27,956 bases of DNA, taken from the NCBI GenBank assembly GCA_900541055.1, contig UQHZ01000022.1:1-27956 (forward strand), read 5' to 3'. Source of the stretch: an uncultured Collinsella sp. Its GTDB lineage: Bacteria; Actinomycetota; Coriobacteriia; Coriobacteriales; Coriobacteriaceae. The notes under the pieces are model-generated. The model was not told the origin of the DNA, ran no database searches, and saw only the letters and a program-made list of their open reading frames with translations. A program made the translations under genes and the position numbers. Shown here piece after piece: positions 24,007 to 27,956 of this stretch. Within the stretch, counting starts at the first letter, position 1. Every line of letters begins with the position of its first letter.

Positions 24007-24126
24007 GTGACAGCGAGAGGGGCCCTGGTATGGCAAGGTGACGTGAAACAAGGCGGCGCTGACCTTCTGGTCGCGCCGCCGAAGTTGAACGTCAGATTGC
24101 CGTGCCAGGGCCCCTCGCAGCGTCAA
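24007..24126 (+). ncRNA. Long imperfect hairpin, candidate structured RNA
   Basis: Two 58-nt arms (24007-24064 and 24069-24126) fold around a TTCT tetraloop. Paired blocks include GAGGGGCCCTGG, GGCAA, TGACGT, GGCGGCGC and GACC. Between the first two, TAT faces GTG, giving two U-G wobbles on the plus strand that would be A-C mismatches on the minus strand. This suggests selection for a plus-strand RNA. No promoter is evident, and its role is unknown. Confidence 0.45.
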
Positions 24127-24153
24127 GAAGACCGCCGTTCGGTAGAACGGCGG
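24121..24153 (-). terminator. Terminator of the Toprim-domain gene
   Basis: The hairpin CCGCCGTTC-GGTA-GAACGGCGG lies two bases after the stop codon. On the minus strand it is followed by TCTTCTTGACG, a weak T-rich tail that overlaps the base of the long hairpin. Confidence 0.7.
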
Positions 24154-24155
24154 AG

Positions 24156-26339
24156 CTAATTGTTGAGCATGCGGTCGAAGCTTCCCGAGTCGCCATCCCG
24201 ATAGTCTGCGGTCATCAGGATCTCCTGCGGAATACGCCCGCCCTCGCGCAGCACGTTGCGGAACTGCACGCGCGTAACCATGGGCAGATCCTTAATCGTC
24301 GCCGCCAGGTTCTGCGGCACGCCCTGGTTGGCAGCAGCGGGCTCGCACGCGCCGCCGGCCTTCACGCGACGCCTATGCTCGGCGAGCATGGCGCGGTACA
24401 TGCCGGCATGCAGGCGAATCTCAACCACATTGGCATTGCGAGCCTGCTCGACGATGCGCGCGCCCTCGCGGTCGATATCGCCCACATAGTAGACGTAGTT
24501 AAAGCGATAGCCAATCTCGGCCAGATAATCGTCCAGGGCATGCGAGACGCTTGCCTTGCATCCGCCGCCAAAAATCACGCCGCCCACCTTGATGCCAAAG
24601 AGCTTGGCGTGCTTGCGGCCACGCAGCAGCTTGACGATCTCGTCGTAGGTGTCCAGGTTCTCGACCATAATGAACGGCTTGTCGGCACCCAGCGTAAAGA
24701 AACCCGTAAAGTGCACGGGGCGATTGGGAGCGACCTTGATCGCCTGCATGCTGATGCCCTTTTCGGTCATACGCCTGATCAGGCGCTCACCGTGCTTGCC
24801 GTCAAAAGCCTTCTCGTCGTTAAAGATCTGGTAGGCACGCTGGCGGCGCGAGGCAACCGGCGTATCGGCACCTCGGTTCTGCTCGATCCAAGCCTGGATG
24901 ATTGCGATTTCCTCGGCAATCTTGCGGTTGGACATCTCGTTGTGCTGAGTGCGCTGCGGAGCCTTTTTGCCGTCCTTGCCCTCAACCTTTACGATCTGTG
25001 TCTGCTGCTCCTTGATCTTAGAGAGCGCCGTGGGCGTAGGGACAACCTTGAGCAGCTGCCTGCCTAAAACGCGGGCAAGGGCAAACGCCGAGACCTCGCC
25101 GTGAACGTCCGGCCTGGGCTGCTGGGCAGCAGTATCTGCTGCGGCAGACTCCGGCTTCTTCTGAGACTTGCGCTTAGAATCGCCTTGGGAATTGCGCTCG
25201 CGCTTCGGCATAGATGCCTGCTTCTGCGGACGAACGGACTTGCTCTCCTTCGCCGGCTGGCGCTTAGGCTGCCCCGAAGAAACCTCGGCCTTCGCATCCT
25301 CGTTCTGCGGCGTGGTCTTCTCGGTTGCAGTCTCGGCATGGGAACTGCGGCCCCCACGATGGCGACGGCGGCGAGGCTTGCTCGACGCGCCCTGCTCCGT
25401 CTGCTCATCAGTAGGCTGCTGGCCCTTGGCCTCGGCATCAACCTCAAGCTGCGGCTCAACAGGCTTCTGCTCGCGAGCCTCCGGCTCAACGGCCTTCTCG
25501 TCCTTCTCGTCCTGAGTGGTCGAAGCCGGCTCGCTCTTCTCCTGACGCCTCACGGGATACGCGCGCCCCGCAAAACCACGTCCGGGACGACATGAACCCG
25601 GAGCCTTCTTGGCAGACTCCTCAACATCGTCTGCAACCTCAGAAGACTCTTCGACCTCACGCGCGGCATCCTGCTGTGCAGCCTTAAAGTGAGCGCCGCG
25701 ACGGTGCTTGGGCTCTTGGGCCTCCACGGGCTTTTGCTCCTTCGTGGGCTTCTGCGACTCGGCAGCAGCCTCGGTCTCAACAGCCTCGGCATCCATCTCG
25801 CCCTTTCGAGCAACGGCGCGACGGAAGCGCTCCTGCTGGGCGCGGCGCTGTGCATCGCGCTTGCCGCCCCCGCCAAAACCGCCGCGTCCTGCCTTGGCCG
25901 TAAAGGCACGCACGACGTTCTCATCGAGCAACTCATCGGTATCGACATGCTCACGCGGGGCAACTTCTTCCACAGCAGGCACGTCAGCGGAATCCTCGAC
26001 GACAAAATCCTCGACGGACTCGGCAGGCTGCTCCTGGGCATCGCGGATCTCGGCATTGATGGTATAGAACGCCGGGCGCCCGTTAATGCCGCTACCCTCG
26101 ATCTTGGTCACGATATTTGCCGCGATAAGCTCATCGCGCATCGCCTTGGTGTCACATTCCTTATCGACGGAGCGGAAAATCTGCGCCAGCGCATTCGACT
26201 TAATCTTAAGCGCCTTGCGGCAGAGCAGGTCGTAGGCAACCAGCTTGGCACGCTCAGCAGAAAGCGACGTCTGGCTGCTCAGGCGCTCAGCCAAAGCATC
26301 GACATTGTTTTGATTATCGGAATATACCGTCTTGGCCAC
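24156..26339 (-). CDS. JetD-like Toprim protein with winged-helix N-terminus and long disordered linker
   Basis: A 727-residue protein in three parts. Residues about 10-97 look like a winged helix (ERAKLVAYDLLCRKALKIKSNALAQIF ... GRPAFYTINAE). Residues about 98-430 are low-complexity, rich in Glu, Lys, Arg, Gln and Pro, with Arg/Gly patches (AGRGGFGGGGKRDAQRR; KPRRRRHRGGRSS), probably disordered and nucleic-acid binding. The C-terminal part resembles the Toprim domain of Wadjet JetD (DUF2220): Glu560 in FIMVENLDTY, VIFGGGCKAS, and Asp621/Asp623 in YVGDIDREGARI, the E...DxD metal site. The GTG start at 26339 is chosen for its AAAGGGG site; an upstream ATG frame reaches 26492. No jetA, jetB or jetC is present. 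A DNA-cleaving or RNA-processing role is inference. Confidence 0.75.
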   Translation of the reverse strand: MAKTVYSDNQNNVDALAERLSSQTSLSAERAKLVAYDLLCRKALKIKSNALAQIFRSVDKECDTKAMRDELIAANIVTKIEGSGINGRPAFYTINAEIRDAQEQPAESVEDFVVEDSADVPAVEEVAPREHVDTDELLDENVVRAFTAKAGRGGFGGGGKRDAQRRAQQERFRRAVARKGEMDAEAVETEAAAESQKPTKEQKPVEAQEPKHRRGAHFKAAQQDAAREVEESSEVADDVEESAKKAPGSCRPGRGFAGRAYPVRRQEKSEPASTTQDEKDEKAVEPEAREQKPVEPQLEVDAEAKGQQPTDEQTEQGASSKPRRRRHRGGRSSHAETATEKTTPQNEDAKAEVSSGQPKRQPAKESKSVRPQKQASMPKRERNSQGDSKRKSQKKPESAAADTAAQQPRPDVHGEVSAFALARVLGRQLLKVVPTPTALSKIKEQQTQIVKVEGKDGKKAPQRTQHNEMSNRKIAEEIAIIQAWIEQNRGADTPVASRRQRAYQIFNDEKAFDGKHGERLIRRMTEKGISMQAIKVAPNRPVHFTGFFTLGADKPFIMVENLDTYDEIVKLLRGRKHAKLFGIKVGGVIFGGGCKASVSHALDDYLAEIGYRFNYVYYVGDIDREGARIVEQARNANVVEIRLHAGMYRAMLAEHRRRVKAGGACEPAAANQGVPQNLAATIKDLPMVTRVQFRNVLREGGRIPQEILMTADYRDGDSGSFDRMLNN

Positions 26340-26409
26340 GGGGCCCCTTTCATATGCACACATATACGTCCATATGGTACAACGCGCGAGCCTATCCACG
26401 CAAAACATC

Positions 26410-26442
26410 TGCGAGAACGCCCTTACATCACCCGTTCTCGCA
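26410..26442 (-). promoter_or_regulatory. Hairpin upstream of the Toprim gene
   Basis: Perfect ten-base arms TGCGAGAACG and CGTTCTCGCA around a 13-nt loop, directly after the cstA terminator and about 70 bp before the next start codon. It could be a second terminator element or an operator. On the minus strand TTGCGT and TACCAT at 18-bp spacing downstream of it are a possible weak promoter. Confidence 0.45.
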
Positions 26443-26444
26443 AG

Positions 26445-26481
26445 AAAAAAGACCGAGTCCGCTTGATTGCGGACCCGGTCT
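26445..26481 (-). terminator. Intrinsic terminator of cstA
   Basis: On the minus strand AGACCGGGTCCGC-AATCAA-GCGGACTCGGTCT forms a 13-bp stem with one G-U pair, followed by TTTTTTC. The wobble pairs only on the minus strand, which agrees with the gene's direction. Confidence 0.92.
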
Positions 26482-26522
26482 TTCCGAGTCATATGGATGA
26501 GAGATTCAACCCGTCCGACCGA

Positions 26523-27912
26523 CTAGGCCTTGGCGGCCTCGGCGTCAGCGGGAGCCTCGGCGGCAGCGGCGCGACCGTACTCGGCCTTGCCCATCTCGGA
26601 CCACTCGGGCTCCTCATCAGGCATGGAGCCAGCCTCCTTGCCGAAGAACTCCTTGAGGCAGTTGACGGCGACGATGAGGCCCAGGACCATCAGCAGGACG
26701 GCAAAGACGAGCTGCAGGCCCTTGGTGGCGGCGACGGAAACGGCGGCCGTGGTGGCGGTAGCCGGGATGGTACCGAAGAAACCGTAGGCCTGGACGGCGG
26801 TCATGCAGCCCATGGCGCTCTGGACCAGCGAGGTGAAGGTGCAGCAGAGCAGGAAGGCGACGGGCACGTAGAGCATCCAGCCCTTGCGGCCGGTGCACTT
26901 GCAGAACACGGCGAGGGTGATCATGGTCATGCCGCCGAGCAGCTGGTTGGAAGCACCAAAGAGCGGCCAGATGTTGGCATAGCCACCAAAAGCGAGGGCG
27001 AGACCGGGAAGCAGGGTGACGACCGTGGCGAACCAGGGGTTGCCGAGGACCTTCATGTAGCCGGCCTTGGACTCGATGGCCAGGGCGTCGTTGGTCTGGG
27101 CAAAGAACTCGGAGAATGAGGTGCGGGCGATGCGGGCGACTGCGTCGAGCGAGGTCAGGGCCAGAGCGGAGACGTTCATGGTCATGAAGACGGTAGCGAG
27201 CGTGCCGTCAACACCGAAGGCCTGCATACCGCGGGAGATGCCGGCGGCGAAGATCTGGAACGGGGTGGAAGCGACACCGGCGTTGAGAACGCCAGTACCG
27301 GCGGTGTTCATATCGGAGAACATGATGCCGGCGACGATGATGGCAAGGATGCCAACGAAGGACTCAACGATCATGGCGCCGTAACCGACCTTGACGGCGT
27401 CCTGCTCCTTCTCGACCTGCTTAGAAGAGGTGCCGGAAGAAACGAGGCTGTGGAAACCGGAGAGAGCACCGCAAGCGACGGAGACGAACAGGACCGGGAA
27501 CATCATGCCGGAGGCAGTGGAGAAGCCGGTGAAGACCGGAGCGGTGATAGTGGCCTGACCGTTGACGCCCAGGACGACGATGCCGAGGACAGCGCAGACG
27601 ATCATGACGATCATCATGATGGAAGTGAGGTAGTCACGCGGGGTCTTGAGCATCTGGATGGGCATGGCACCAGCAAAGACCAGGTAGACCATGACGACGG
27701 CGAACCACTGGAACTTATCCAGGTAGACCGGGAACTGCATACCGACGGCGAACATGAGAACCATGAGGACCACGCCGGTGACGAACTCGGCAGCGCCGGT
27801 GAGGTTGAACTTCTTCTGGGCCCAACCAAAGGCGATAGCGACGAAGGTGAACAGGATGGAGATGGTACCAGCGCAGCCGGCGGCATAGGACTTGGTGAAG
27901 TCGATGGCACCG
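26523..27912 (-). CDS. cstA: CstA-family peptide/pyruvate transporter, 5' end missing
   Basis: The C-terminal 462 residues of an integral membrane carbon-starvation protein. Family marks are SGFHSLVSSGTSSKQ, the FGASNQLLGGMTM segment, and about twelve predicted helices (for example SILFTFVAIAFGWA; GMMFPVLFVSVACGALSG). CstA proteins take up pyruvate or peptides under carbon limitation. The tail after the last helix is acidic and Ala-rich (PADAEAAKA). The N-terminus lies beyond the right contig end, and the apparent start MCIRDS is translated adapter. A strong terminator follows. The full protein would be about 550-700 residues. Confidence 0.93.
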
Positions 27913-27956
27913 CTGTCTCTTATACACATCTGACGCTGCCGACGAACTCTAGGGTG
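27913..27956. other. Nextera-type sequencing adapter (artefact)
   Basis: CTGTCTCTTATACACATCT followed by GACGCTGCCGACGA is the reverse complement of the Nextera read-1 adapter, ending in the complement of the first ten bases of the window. It is library sequence and cuts the cstA gene. Confidence 0.97.

Noticed and set aside
24156..27912. Complete Wadjet defence operon
   Set aside because: Only the JetD-like gene is present; the upstream neighbour is a cstA transporter and no SMC-like or condensin-like gene is in the window.

Overview
The window is a high-GC bacterial contig. Gene content and codon use suggest the class Coriobacteriia, most likely a gut Collinsella. That is inference from gene types and style, because there is no rRNA or other marker gene. 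Both ends carry sequencing-adapter sequence (1-43 and 27913-27956), so the first and last genes are cut by the assembly, not by biology.

Layout. Left part, minus strand: a conserved hypothetical gene, two overlapping GntR/UTRA regulators and two SIS-domain sugar-phosphate genes (the second cut by the contig end), probably an amino-sugar or Amadori-sugar catabolic operon. Then a LacI-type regulator divergent from murB, a secreted coiled-coil cell-wall peptidase, and galE. From 8.9 to 21.4 kb lies an alpha-glucan/maltose-type block: malQ, glgP, a CUT1 ABC transporter (ATPase, two permeases, lipoprotein binding protein), a TreR-like GntR regulator, and a divergent PTS gene. The right part holds a polyprenyl synthetase, a peptidoglycan-binding protein, tRNA-Gln, a JetD-like Toprim protein with a very long charged linker, and a truncated cstA.

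How it fits together. The PTS gene encodes one 816-residue chain with EIIC, EIIB and a complete HAD phosphatase. This suggests uptake and phosphorylation of an alpha-glucoside followed by immediate dephosphorylation on the same polypeptide. MalQ and GlgP could then turn the free sugar and maltodextrins into glucose and glucose-1-phosphate. A 12-base palindrome close to TTGTTTAAACAA occurs upstream of malQ, twice upstream of the ABC operon, and twice between the GntR gene and the PTS gene. This points to one local regulon under the GntR protein.

Intergenic DNA is unusually structured: two hairpins with perfect 31-32 bp arms of unrelated sequence, a 33-nt core shared by two loci 18 kb apart, a 120-nt long hairpin with wobble pairs, and three 45-bp palindromic units with fixed 25-nt loops at 80-81 bp period between two opposed terminators. 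The strongest candidates for something new are the PTS-phosphatase fusion with its operator set, the orphan JetD-like gene, and these repeat families.
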